Assembly: GCA_947589525.1 (NCBI GenBank)
Contig: CANQAW010000018.1
Coordinates: 1 to 14,744, forward strand
Origin: Candidatus Gastranaerophilales bacterium
GTDB lineage: Bacteria > Cyanobacteriota > Vampirovibrionia > Gastranaerophilales > Gastranaerophilaceae
DNA length: 14,744 nucleotides
Direction: 5' to 3'
This document shows, one piece after another, positions 1 through 6,078 of the stretch (the first letter of the stretch is position 1; each line of letters starts with the position of its first letter). The translations under genes and the position numbers were made by a program. The notes under the pieces were generated by a model. It searched no databases. It was given only the letters and a program-made list of their open reading frames with translations, and was not told the origin of the DNA.

Positions 1-1
1 C

Positions 2-853
2 ATATTTACTTCCTGCTGTCCTGCATGGGTCAGATATATGGAATTAAATCACCCCGATATGTTAAATCATCTTTCAAGCGCAAAATCTCCTCAAGGAATG
101 TTATCTCCCGTTATAAAAGAAATTGCGCCTAAATACTACGAGGGTTTCACTAAAGAAAATATTAAAGTTGTTTCTATAATGCCTTGTACGGCTAAAAAAT
201 ATGAAGCAAAAAGAGAACAGCTAAAAGGCGAAACTGATTTTGTTTTAACAACTTATGAATTTGCAAAAATGATTAAACAACAAGGTATAGATTTTAAAAC
301 CATTGAAGAATCTGAAGCAAATTCGCCCTTCGGTCAATATTCGGGCGGCGGAACAATCTTCGGTGCTTCAGGAGGAGTTGCTGAAGCTGCGCTTCGAACA
401 GCATATAACATCGTTACAGGTAAAAACCTTGATAATTTAGATGTTGTTCCTCTTCGAGGAGTTGACCAAAAATCACGCTCTAAAGAAGCTTCGGTTGATA
501 TAAACGGAAAAACGGTTAAAATAAGAGTTGTTTCAACTTTAATTGAAGCTGAACGTGCCTTAAAAGAAATCAAAGAAGGCAAAGCCGATTTTCAAATGCT
601 TGAAGTTATGGCTTGCCCAGGTGGCTGCATCAATGGCGGAGGTCAGCCCTCGGGTTGTAAAGATGTTAAAATCAAAGAACAAAGGGCGCAAGGGTTATAT
701 AAGGAAGATAAAGAACTACCCGTCAGAAATTGCCACGAAAACCCTGATATTATAAGACTTTACAAAGAACATCTTGAAAAACCAGGGTCACATCTGGCGC
801 ATAAGTTGCTTCACACAACATACTGCGATAAAAGCCAAAAAATTAAAGTATAG
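2..853 (+). CDS. [FeFe] hydrogenase large subunit, C-terminal H-cluster part (5' end outside window)
   Basis: Reversible reduction of protons to H2, coupled to ferredoxin and/or NADH oxidation in fermenting anaerobes. The reading frame is open from base 2, before the first ATG at 38, so this is the 3' part of a longer gene. All three H-cluster signatures are visible: TSCCPAW at residues 3-9 of the fragment, MPCTAKKYE around residues 60-68, and MACPGGCINGGGQP from base 608. They supply the four cluster-binding cysteines plus the proton-shuttle cysteine. The last 45 or so residues (NCHENPDIIRLY... LLHTTY) match the small-subunit domain that is fused to the large subunit in monomeric enzymes. 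The N-terminal FeS-cluster domains that would define the subtype lie outside the window, so I do not assign a group or symbol. A hairpin terminator follows six bases after the stop, so this gene ends its transcription unit. Confidence 0.96.
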   Translation: MFTSCCPAWVRYMELNHPDMLNHLSSAKSPQGMLSPVIKEIAPKYYEGFTKENIKVVSIMPCTAKKYEAKREQLKGETDFVLTTYEFAKMIKQQGIDFKTIEESEANSPFGQYSGGGTIFGASGGVAEAALRTAYNIVTGKNLDNLDVVPLRGVDQKSRSKEASVDINGKTVKIRVVSTLIEAERALKEIKEGKADFQMLEVMACPGGCINGGGQPSGCKDVKIKEQRAQGLYKEDKELPVRNCHENPDIIRLYKEHLEKPGSHLAHKLLHTTYCDKSQKIKV

Positions 854-858
854 ATATT

Positions 859-887
859 AAAAGAGGTCTTAATTGACCTCTTTTTTT
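859..887 (+). terminator. Rho-independent terminator after the hydrogenase gene
   Basis: Stem AAGAGGTC (861-868), loop TTAATT, stem GACCTCTT (875-882), followed by a T run to 887. Two further A-T pairs extend the base of the stem. Confidence 0.93.
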
Positions 888-937
888 AAAATAAATTTCC
901 ATATAAATTAAACCTTAAAGCCAACAGAAAATACTGT

Positions 938-965
938 TTGACAATAAAAATGTTTTTCCTATAAT
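938..965 (+). promoter_or_regulatory. Consensus sigma-70 promoter of the M48-like gene
   Basis: A perfect -35 box TTGACA (938-943) and a perfect -10 box TATAAT (960-965) are separated by 16 bases. Transcription should begin near 972, giving a leader of about 20 bases. An AGAGGGG-type ribosome binding site lies at about 978-984, just before the ATG at 992. This is the only promoter in the window with both hexamers at consensus, which suggests strong constitutive expression. Confidence 0.85.
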
Positions 966-991
966 CGAGTTAAAGAAAGAGGGGATAAATA

Positions 992-1789
992 ATGAAAAAA
1001 ATTTTAACTTTATTATTTTGCGCAACAGTATTTGCACTGCAAGCAAATGGTGCAACTTACGATCCTGCAAAAAAAGTCAGTGAAATCGGACAAAATTTGT
1101 TAACAAAAAACGGTATAGCGGTTCAAAACATAAAGTTTGAAGTAACTTCGAAAGAAGTTGATAATTCGAATTTTGCAAGCGACAGAACCGTAAATATTTC
1201 AAGCGATGATTTAAAATACACGGGCAATGATAACGAAGTTTCAGGCGTTATTGCAAATGAACTGGGTCACATAATAACAGGTCATGCCTCTAAAAGCAAA
1301 TTAATTTCATCGGTTGCAGGCGCACAAAATACTTCATCAAGTACAGTTGCAGGTAATCTTGTCGAAAATTACACACAAACAAAACAAGAAAAAGAAGCAG
1401 ATGTAATTGCAGTTAATTTAATGGCAAATGCAGGCTATAATCCTTTGGCTTCAATAGTTGTTTTAACAAAACAAACTCAAACAAGCTGGAATGCAATCAT
1501 GGGAAAACCTGCAAATGCTGATAGAGCAATGAATATTTATGATTATACATCTTTTGCATATCCGGCAAAACTAAAAGCAGGTTATAACTGCAATGAATAC
1601 AAAAACTTTTTAGCTTATGCAGATACCGTTTTACAAGAAAGAAACGCAAACAAAAAGCAAGCCGATAAAGTTAAAAAAGAAATGGAAAAATGCAGAAAAA
1701 ACAGCGTTTCTAAAATAACAAAATTCAAAACAAGAGGCGCAATTTCAACTTGGGACGCCGTAAACGGAATTTTAAACGGAACAAAATAA
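992..1789 (+). CDS. Secreted M48-family (Ste24/BepA-like) peptidase homologue with altered HExxH motif
   Basis: A 265-residue protein starting with a signal peptide (MKKILTLLFCATVFALQANG), so it is probably periplasmic. No good lipobox is seen. Residues about 66-155 follow the M48 metallopeptidase core: a segment ending VIANELGHIITGH (residues 86-98), then QEKEADVIAVNLMANAGYNP (132-151), which carries the usual third-ligand glutamate (E133 by position) and the AGYNP block. In active M48 enzymes the first motif is HELGH. Here the first zinc-binding histidine is asparagine N89 (AAT at 1256-1258), while E90 and H93 remain. Loss of a zinc ligand predicts weak or no peptidase activity, so the protein may be a pseudo-protease or a chaperone-like envelope factor. 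The C-terminal 70 residues are lysine-rich with two cysteines (C200, C234). It is transcribed alone, from a consensus promoter to a strong terminator. Family assignment is confident; activity is not. Confidence 0.88.
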   Translation: MKKILTLLFCATVFALQANGATYDPAKKVSEIGQNLLTKNGIAVQNIKFEVTSKEVDNSNFASDRTVNISSDDLKYTGNDNEVSGVIANELGHIITGHASKSKLISSVAGAQNTSSSTVAGNLVENYTQTKQEKEADVIAVNLMANAGYNPLASIVVLTKQTQTSWNAIMGKPANADRAMNIYDYTSFAYPAKLKAGYNCNEYKNFLAYADTVLQERNANKKQADKVKKEMEKCRKNSVSKITKFKTRGAISTWDAVNGILNGTK

Positions 1790-1811
1790 ATAAAATACAA
1801 AATACTAACTT

Positions 1812-1836
1812 AAAGCACTCGCAAGAGTGCTTTTTT
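1812..1836 (+). terminator. Rho-independent terminator after the M48-like gene
   Basis: Stem AAAGCACTC (1812-1820), tetraloop GCAA, stem GAGTGCTTT (1825-1833), T run to 1836. It lies between two convergent genes and may also help stop the minus-strand regulator transcript, although its T run on that strand is short. Confidence 0.92.
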
Positions 1837-1882
1837 AATATTCTTAAAAGTAATAATATATTATATATAGCAATATTTTGTA

Positions 1883-2236
1883 TTATATCTGTCTAGAGCC
1901 AAAAATATCCGCACCCTTTTGCGCTTGTTTTAAAAAACCATAGTAATATTCAAGTTCATCTTCTGTTGCATTATCCAATATTTGTATAGATTTAATATAA
2001 AAGGGGTTGTCTTTTTCTGATACTTTTTTAAAATCAAGTCCCACCTTATCTATCTCTAAGTCAAGAGCTTTTAAAACTTTACTTAAAGTAGCATAACTTG
2101 GCTTATAAGTGCCTAATTCAAGCTTTGAAATATGTTTTTCATGGACTCCTGCAAGCTCAGCGAGTTTTTCTTGAGTTAGACCTCTTGCTTTTCTTAATTG
2201 CTTTAATTTGTTGCCAAAAGTATTATCATTATTCAT
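1883..2236 (-). CDS. XRE-family helix-turn-helix transcriptional regulator
   Basis: A 117-residue DNA-binding protein. Residues about 7-62 form a Cro/C1-type (XRE, HTH_3) domain: FGNKLKQLRKARGLTQEKLA, then the recognition-helix region VHEKHISKLELG, then YKPSYATLSKVLKALDL. The remaining 50 residues are an acidic/aromatic tail (EDELEYYYGFLKQA) that may be a dimerisation or sensing segment; I do not recognise it. I chose the ATG at 2236 rather than the upstream in-frame ATG at 2284. It has an AGGGTGGT ribosome binding site (2241-2248) four bases upstream, and the extra 16 residues are not part of the HTH fold. It is transcribed divergently from the autotransporter gene across a 157-base intergenic region. 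A short inverted repeat there overlaps both candidate promoters, so autoregulation and control of the autotransporter operon are plausible but inferred. Confidence 0.88.
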   Translation of the reverse strand: MNNDNTFGNKLKQLRKARGLTQEKLAELAGVHEKHISKLELGTYKPSYATLSKVLKALDLEIDKVGLDFKKVSEKDNPFYIKSIQILDNATEDELEYYYGFLKQAQKGADIFGSRQI

Positions 2237-2303
2237 ATTTACCACCCTGTATATTCTAAAAGCAGGGGTAAAAAAATGTAACAATGCATTCTGGTAATTT
2301 TAT

Positions 2304-2309
2304 ATTATA
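2304..2309 (-). promoter_or_regulatory. Candidate -10 box of the XRE regulator
   Basis: The minus strand reads TATAAT here, about 68 bases upstream of the chosen start codon. No good -35 box is seen at 16-18 bases, so this call is weak. Confidence 0.35.
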
Positions 2310-2312
2310 AAC

Positions 2313-2328
2313 TATCAGACTATTGATA
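2313..2328. promoter_or_regulatory. Candidate operator: inverted repeat TATCA-6-TGATA
   Basis: TATCA (2313-2317) and TGATA (2324-2328) form a 5-bp inverted repeat with a 6-base centre. It overlaps the probable -35 box of the autotransporter promoter and sits just upstream of the regulator's candidate -10. The position suits an XRE-type operator, but the arms are short and AT-rich, so chance occurrence is quite possible. Confidence 0.35.
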
Positions 2329-2351
2329 CTTTTTATTTTTTATGTTAGATT
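2323..2351 (+). promoter_or_regulatory. Probable promoter of the autotransporter-chaperone operon
   Basis: TTGATA (2323-2328, 5 of 6 bases of the -35 consensus), a 17-base spacer, then TAGATT (2346-2351, 4 of 6) with the extended TG at 2343-2344. Transcription would begin near 2358. An AGAGGA-type ribosome binding site lies just before the ATG at 2394. Confidence 0.5.
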
Positions 2352-2393
2352 GTCAAATATAAAAGTTATGTTTTTTGAATTAAGAGGAAAATT

Positions 2394-5345
2394 ATGAAAA
2401 AGAAAAAATTTTTATTGGCAAGTACGCTGTTAATATGTTTTACTGCCCAATACACTTTAGGTGCTTTTGCAGTCGAATATAATGACGTATTTAACGACAA
2501 CGGTAATCACAGCGTTACATTGAAAGGTAACAGCACAGGAAGCATTACAAATAACGGAACGGGTTCTGTTGATTTAGGTGGTGGTTTTATGAGTTATAGT
2601 TTTACCGGCTCTCTTAAAAATACCGGCGGTGGAACTTTTACAAACCAAACAAAAGTTATCATAGATAATGCATTAGAAAATACAAACGCTTCAACTTTTT
2701 CAAACGACAGGTCGATAACCGTTAATAGTGGTGCTTCGTTTACAAATTCGGGAACATTTAATAATAACGGCACTTTAATAAATGATGGTATTTTTACCAA
2801 TTCAGGTAAATATACCGGAAGTTTAACCAACAATGGTACATTTGATAATTCGGGCGAGTACATTCTATCAGATGCAAAAAATTTTTCTAATTCAGGGAAT
2901 GTTAGTTCAAGCGGAAGTTTTATTGTTGAACAAAATAGTTCAGTAGAAAATAAAGGCATATTCGAAAATTTTGGTGAACTAGAGCTAAACGGCAGTTTTA
3001 CAAGCAGTGATAACAATAAATTGACCAATAAAAAAGGCGGTAGAATTGTAAATAACGGTTCAATTACAGGTGATTTTGTTAATGATTTTGGAATTGTAGA
3101 AAATAACAATAGAGCGACTGTTGATAAAGTTACAAATAACGGCGGAATATTTAATAACAATTCCGGTGCTAAAGTAACTAGCGCAGTAAACCAAAACGGA
3201 GCAATTTTTAATAATGAGCAAGGCGCCGAAATAACCAGTGAAGTCACAAACGATAATGCCACATTTAATAATAAACAAGGCGCAAAGCTAAATGGTAAAT
3301 TTACAAACCAAAACGGAGCAATCTTTAATAACGAAGCCGATATTAATGCTGAAATTACAAATAAAGAAGGAGGCGTTTTTAATAACAAAGGAACTCTATA
3401 TAACAATCAAGTTGTAAACGAAAATGCAACTGTTAATAATGAGGGAAATTTTATTAGCGGTATAAAATCAACAGGCGGTGTAGTGAATAATAGCGAAGGC
3501 GCAAGTTTGGGAAATGCTGAATTAAGCAATGGAGCTACCGTTAATAATCAGGGAAATATGAGCAAAATTACCGGTTCCGATTCAATAGTAAATAACAGCG
3601 GAAAAATACACGGTGATATAACAACAAGTGAAAGTGGAAGCGGATTGATTGTAAATAATAATCATGAAGGAAACATTGAAAAATCTGCAATATCAGGTGC
3701 AACCGTTAATAATAGCGGTACTATAACAGATGTAAATTTAGATAAAAATGCAACCGTTAATAATAATTCAAACGGTACAATTACAGGTAAGACAACAAAT
3801 GTTAATGGCGGTTCAACATTATACAACGACGGTACTATTGATAGCGTTGTTACTGTCGATACAAACAGCACACTTCATCTTGGCGCTAATTCCAAACTTA
3901 CGGATAGCTCATTTATACAAATGCGCGGACATCTTGATTTAACAAACGGCAAGTTTGACGATGTAAGCGATAAAGCGCTTGTATATGGCGGAAGCAATGT
4001 TTCAACAGATTTGAGTTCAGCCACAGGTCAAACCGATAAGCTTTGGGCAATGGGTAGTGTAACTTTGGAAGACTTTAATTTTATTCCTGATACTCTTGCA
4101 AGCAATGGTTATATTTCAAAAGAAGAATTAGCAAAAAACATGGGACTTCGATATGGTCTTGAGATAAAAGAAGATGTAACTCACAGAGCTCTGTCACCGC
4201 TAAGATGGTTAGAAGCAACAAGCACTAAAGATGGTATCGGTTTTTCTCCGACAGGAAACAGCTACAAAGACTTCAATCCGTCTGTTATGGCAGGCGCAAT
4301 AGGCGCACAGATAGGCGGATACTTAACAGAATTAAATTCATTTGACGAAGCTTTTCGTAATATGGATATGTATATGTTAATGACTAAAAAAGAACGTACA
4401 GCCTTAAAATTAAGAAATAAATATGCCTCAATATCAGGCGCAATGGAATATGACCCGACAGGAACAACCCATGACAACTTAGCAGGCTGGATGAGACCCT
4501 ATGTCACTATTGAAAACGTTAAATTAAAAGGGGGCGCAAAAGTTGATAATGTAGCCTACGGTTCTTTCTTTGGCACGGAATCTGAAATGTATGAACTGAA
4601 AAACGGCTGGGATGCAATGTGGGGAGCATATTTTGGCTACAACGGCTCTCACCAATCCTATGACGGAGTCGAAATTAGCCAAAACGGAGGCACATTGGGT
4701 CTTGTTGGTATGTTATACAAAGATGATTTCTTTACGGGTTTAACAATCAACACGGGAGCAAACAGCGCAATTGCAGATACAATGTACGGTAAGGATGACT
4801 TTGCGCTTTTAATGGCAGGTATAGCTTCTAAAACAGGATATAACTGGGAGCTTGCGGAAGGTAAATTCATTATCCAACCAAGTTTTATGTTTTCATATGT
4901 ATTTGTTAATACTTTTGATTACACAACATCATCAGGTATCAAAGTCAAACCCGATGCACTTAACGCATTTACTTTTGAACCGGGATTAAAATTTATCGGT
5001 AATCTTTCAAACGGCTGGCAACCATACGCAAGTATAAGCGTGATTTGGAATGTAATGGATAAAACCAAATTCTACGCAAGTGACGCAACATTGCCTGAAT
5101 TAAGCGTTAAACCGTTTGTTAAATATGGCGTAGGTATTAGAAAAACATGGGGTGAAAGATTTGTCGGATTTTTACAAACCTATATAACCAACGGCGGAAG
5201 AAACGGTATTGGTTTTCAAGCAGGCTTCTCTTATACCTTTGGTAAGGCAGGTAAACCAATCGCACAAACCAATAACACAAAACCGACTTTAGAAAAAACG
5301 GAAATAAAATTAAACAATATAAAAAGCGATAATATAACAAAATAA
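2394..5345 (+). CDS. Autotransporter-like outer-membrane protein with Asn/Gly-rich repeat passenger
   Basis: A 983-residue secreted surface protein. Residues 1-26 are a signal peptide (charged KKKK start, hydrophobic core, GAFA before the likely cut). Residues about 30-500 are a passenger built of degenerate units of roughly 15-20 residues centred on FNN, VNN or TNNG (for example GAIFNNEQGAEITSEVTN), the pattern of a right-handed parallel beta-helix. Residues about 500-690 are a non-repetitive linker. Residues about 698-949 have alternating aromatic/polar beta-strands (MRPYVTIENV, WGAYFGYNGSH, FQAGFSYTF) typical of an autotransporter beta-domain (type Va secretion). A canonical barrel would end at F949; here a polar tail of 34 residues follows, which is unusual. 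There are almost no cysteines after the signal peptide. Function may be adhesion or surface coating; no catalytic motif or RGD is seen. A Skp-like gene starts 14 bases downstream, in the same operon. Confidence 0.87.
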   Translation: MKKKKFLLASTLLICFTAQYTLGAFAVEYNDVFNDNGNHSVTLKGNSTGSITNNGTGSVDLGGGFMSYSFTGSLKNTGGGTFTNQTKVIIDNALENTNASTFSNDRSITVNSGASFTNSGTFNNNGTLINDGIFTNSGKYTGSLTNNGTFDNSGEYILSDAKNFSNSGNVSSSGSFIVEQNSSVENKGIFENFGELELNGSFTSSDNNKLTNKKGGRIVNNGSITGDFVNDFGIVENNNRATVDKVTNNGGIFNNNSGAKVTSAVNQNGAIFNNEQGAEITSEVTNDNATFNNKQGAKLNGKFTNQNGAIFNNEADINAEITNKEGGVFNNKGTLYNNQVVNENATVNNEGNFISGIKSTGGVVNNSEGASLGNAELSNGATVNNQGNMSKITGSDSIVNNSGKIHGDITTSESGSGLIVNNNHEGNIEKSAISGATVNNSGTITDVNLDKNATVNNNSNGTITGKTTNVNGGSTLYNDGTIDSVVTVDTNSTLHLGANSKLTDSSFIQMRGHLDLTNGKFDDVSDKALVYGGSNVSTDLSSATGQTDKLWAMGSVTLEDFNFIPDTLASNGYISKEELAKNMGLRYGLEIKEDVTHRALSPLRWLEATSTKDGIGFSPTGNSYKDFNPSVMAGAIGAQIGGYLTELNSFDEAFRNMDMYMLMTKKERTALKLRNKYASISGAMEYDPTGTTHDNLAGWMRPYVTIENVKLKGGAKVDNVAYGSFFGTESEMYELKNGWDAMWGAYFGYNGSHQSYDGVEISQNGGTLGLVGMLYKDDFFTGLTINTGANSAIADTMYGKDDFALLMAGIASKTGYNWELAEGKFIIQPSFMFSYVFVNTFDYTTSSGIKVKPDALNAFTFEPGLKFIGNLSNGWQPYASISVIWNVMDKTKFYASDATLPELSVKPFVKYGVGIRKTWGERFVGFLQTYITNGGRNGIGFQAGFSYTFGKAGKPIAQTNNTKPTLEKTEIKLNNIKSDNITK
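3191..3331 (+). repeat. Near-identical intragenic repeats in the passenger
   Basis: Bases 3191-3214 and 3308-3331 match at 23 of 24 positions (CCAAAACGGAGCAAT followed by TTTTAATAA or CTTTAATAA), offset by 117 bases (39 codons). Both encode NQNGAIFNN. They mark the best-conserved section of the passenger repeats and suggest recent internal duplication or gene conversion. Confidence 0.75.
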
Positions 5346-5359
5346 ACAGAGGGAACAAA

Positions 5360-5824
5360 ATGAAAAAAGAAATAAAAAGAACAATTCCATATTTGTTAAT
5401 GCTTGTAATCGGATTTAACACACATAATTTTGCAATGTCAGATAATATACCAAGCAAAATTGCCGTAGTTGATGTTAATACGGTTTTGTCAAAATCCGTG
5501 CAGTTTATGGCATTAAAAAAAGAGCAGGAAAACAAGAAAGACCAGCTTGAAAAATGGATTTCAAAAGCCAAAACAGACGTTGAAAAACAAACAACGGACG
5601 AAGAAAAAATGAAGCTTGCGAAAAAATATGATGAAGAACTCCTAAAAAAACAAAAAGTAATTCAAGAAGATTATACAAACAAACTTCGAAATATTGATAA
5701 AAGCATATCGGCAGTTCTGGCACAAGAAGCCAAAAACAAAGGGTATGATATAGTACTGCCTAAAAGTACTGTTTTATATGGCGGAGATGATATCACGGCT
5801 TCAATAACTAAACTTGTTAAATAA
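5360..5824 (+). CDS. OmpH/Skp-family periplasmic chaperone
   Basis: A 154-residue protein with an N-terminal hydrophobic signal segment (residues 8-25). The Skp/OmpH opening follows: KIAVVDVNTVLSKS at residues 33-46. Residues about 48-110 are a highly charged helical stretch (KKEQENKKDQLEKW...), matching the coiled-coil tentacles of Skp. The ending resembles the C-terminal core of the family (AKNKGYDIVLP... VLYGGDDITASITK). Length fits Skp (about 160 residues). Skp trimers hold unfolded outer-membrane beta-barrel proteins in the periplasm for delivery to the BAM machinery. The gene begins 14 bases after the autotransporter stop with an AGAGGG ribosome binding site (5348-5353), so the two are very probably co-transcribed. 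It may be a chaperone dedicated to that barrel, or simply the general Skp. No other BAM gene is nearby. Confidence 0.87.
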   Translation: MKKEIKRTIPYLLMLVIGFNTHNFAMSDNIPSKIAVVDVNTVLSKSVQFMALKKEQENKKDQLEKWISKAKTDVEKQTTDEEKMKLAKKYDEELLKKQKVIQEDYTNKLRNIDKSISAVLAQEAKNKGYDIVLPKSTVLYGGDDITASITKLVK

Positions 5825-5842
5825 GTTATGTATAAAACAATT

Positions 5843-5870
5843 AAAAAAGCGGGATAAAACCCGCTTTTTT
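5843..5870. terminator. Bidirectional terminator between the chaperone gene and tRNA-Leu
   Basis: An 11-bp perfect stem, AAAAAAGCGGG (5843-5853) and CCCGCTTTTTT (5860-5870), with a 6-base loop ATAAAA. T runs exist on both strands, so it can end both the chaperone operon (+) and the tRNA transcript (-), which converge here. Confidence 0.93.
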
Positions 5871-5876
5871 GTTATC

Positions 5877-5962
5877 TGCCGATGGCCGGAGTCGAACCGG
5901 CACGTGGGGTGAGCCACGCCAGATTTTGAGTCTGGTGCGTCTACCAATTTCGCCACATCGGC
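5877..5962 (-). tRNA. tRNA-Leu (anticodon CAA)
   Basis: An 86-base class II tRNA on the minus strand. The acceptor stem is GCCGATG paired with CATCGGC, followed by discriminator base A, as expected for leucine. The D-arm contains GGTAGACGC. The anticodon arm is CCAGA-CTCAAAA-TCTGG, giving anticodon CAA, which reads UUG. A long variable arm (GTGGCTCACCCCAC) follows, then the T-arm with GGTTCGACTCC. The 3' CCA is not encoded: the bases after the discriminator read GATAA, so CCA must be added by a nucleotidyltransferase. Confidence 0.96.
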
Positions 5963-5984
5963 ATATTTAGTTATCAATAACAAT

Positions 5985-6013
5985 AAATTAGCAAAAACAA
6001 AAGGCTATGTCAA
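5985..6013 (-). promoter_or_regulatory. Probable promoter of tRNA-Leu
   Basis: On the minus strand a perfect -35 TTGACA (6008-6013), a 17-base spacer, then TAATTT (5985-5990) preceded by an extended-10 TG. Only 3 of 6 -10 bases match, but these are the first, second and last positions. The predicted start near 5978 leaves about 15 bases to remove before the mature tRNA 5' end. Confidence 0.6.
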
Positions 6014-6042
6014 AATATAAATTAAAATAAAAAACAACATCT

Positions 6043-6078
6043 ATAATTAAAAACCGCTTATAAGCGGTTTTTAATTAT
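6043..6078 (-). terminator. gatB terminator: 36-bp perfect palindrome overlapping the stop codon
   Basis: Bases 6043-6060 are the exact reverse complement of 6061-6078; the core is AAAAACCGCTTATAAGCGGTTTTT. On the minus strand the GC stem is followed by a T run, as in an intrinsic terminator. The outer AT arms include the gatB stop codon (6075-6077). Confidence 0.88.

Noticed and set aside
2237..2284. Upstream in-frame ATG at 2284 as the XRE regulator start
   Set aside because: The added 16 residues are not part of the HTH fold and the ATG at 2236 has the better ribosome binding site.
2594..3406. 270-codon open frame on the minus strand inside the autotransporter passenger
   Set aside because: It is a by-product of the repeat composition. 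The predicted peptide is a Leu/Pro/Val/Phe-rich mirror of the AAT/GGC-rich repeats, lacks a ribosome binding site, and the plus-strand protein has a clear signal peptide and barrel.
5801..5983. Open frame on the minus strand coding YADVAKLVDAPDSKSG-like peptide
   Set aside because: It is the translation of the tRNA-Leu gene. This peptide pattern is a well-known spurious product of tRNA sequence, and no ribosome binding site is present.
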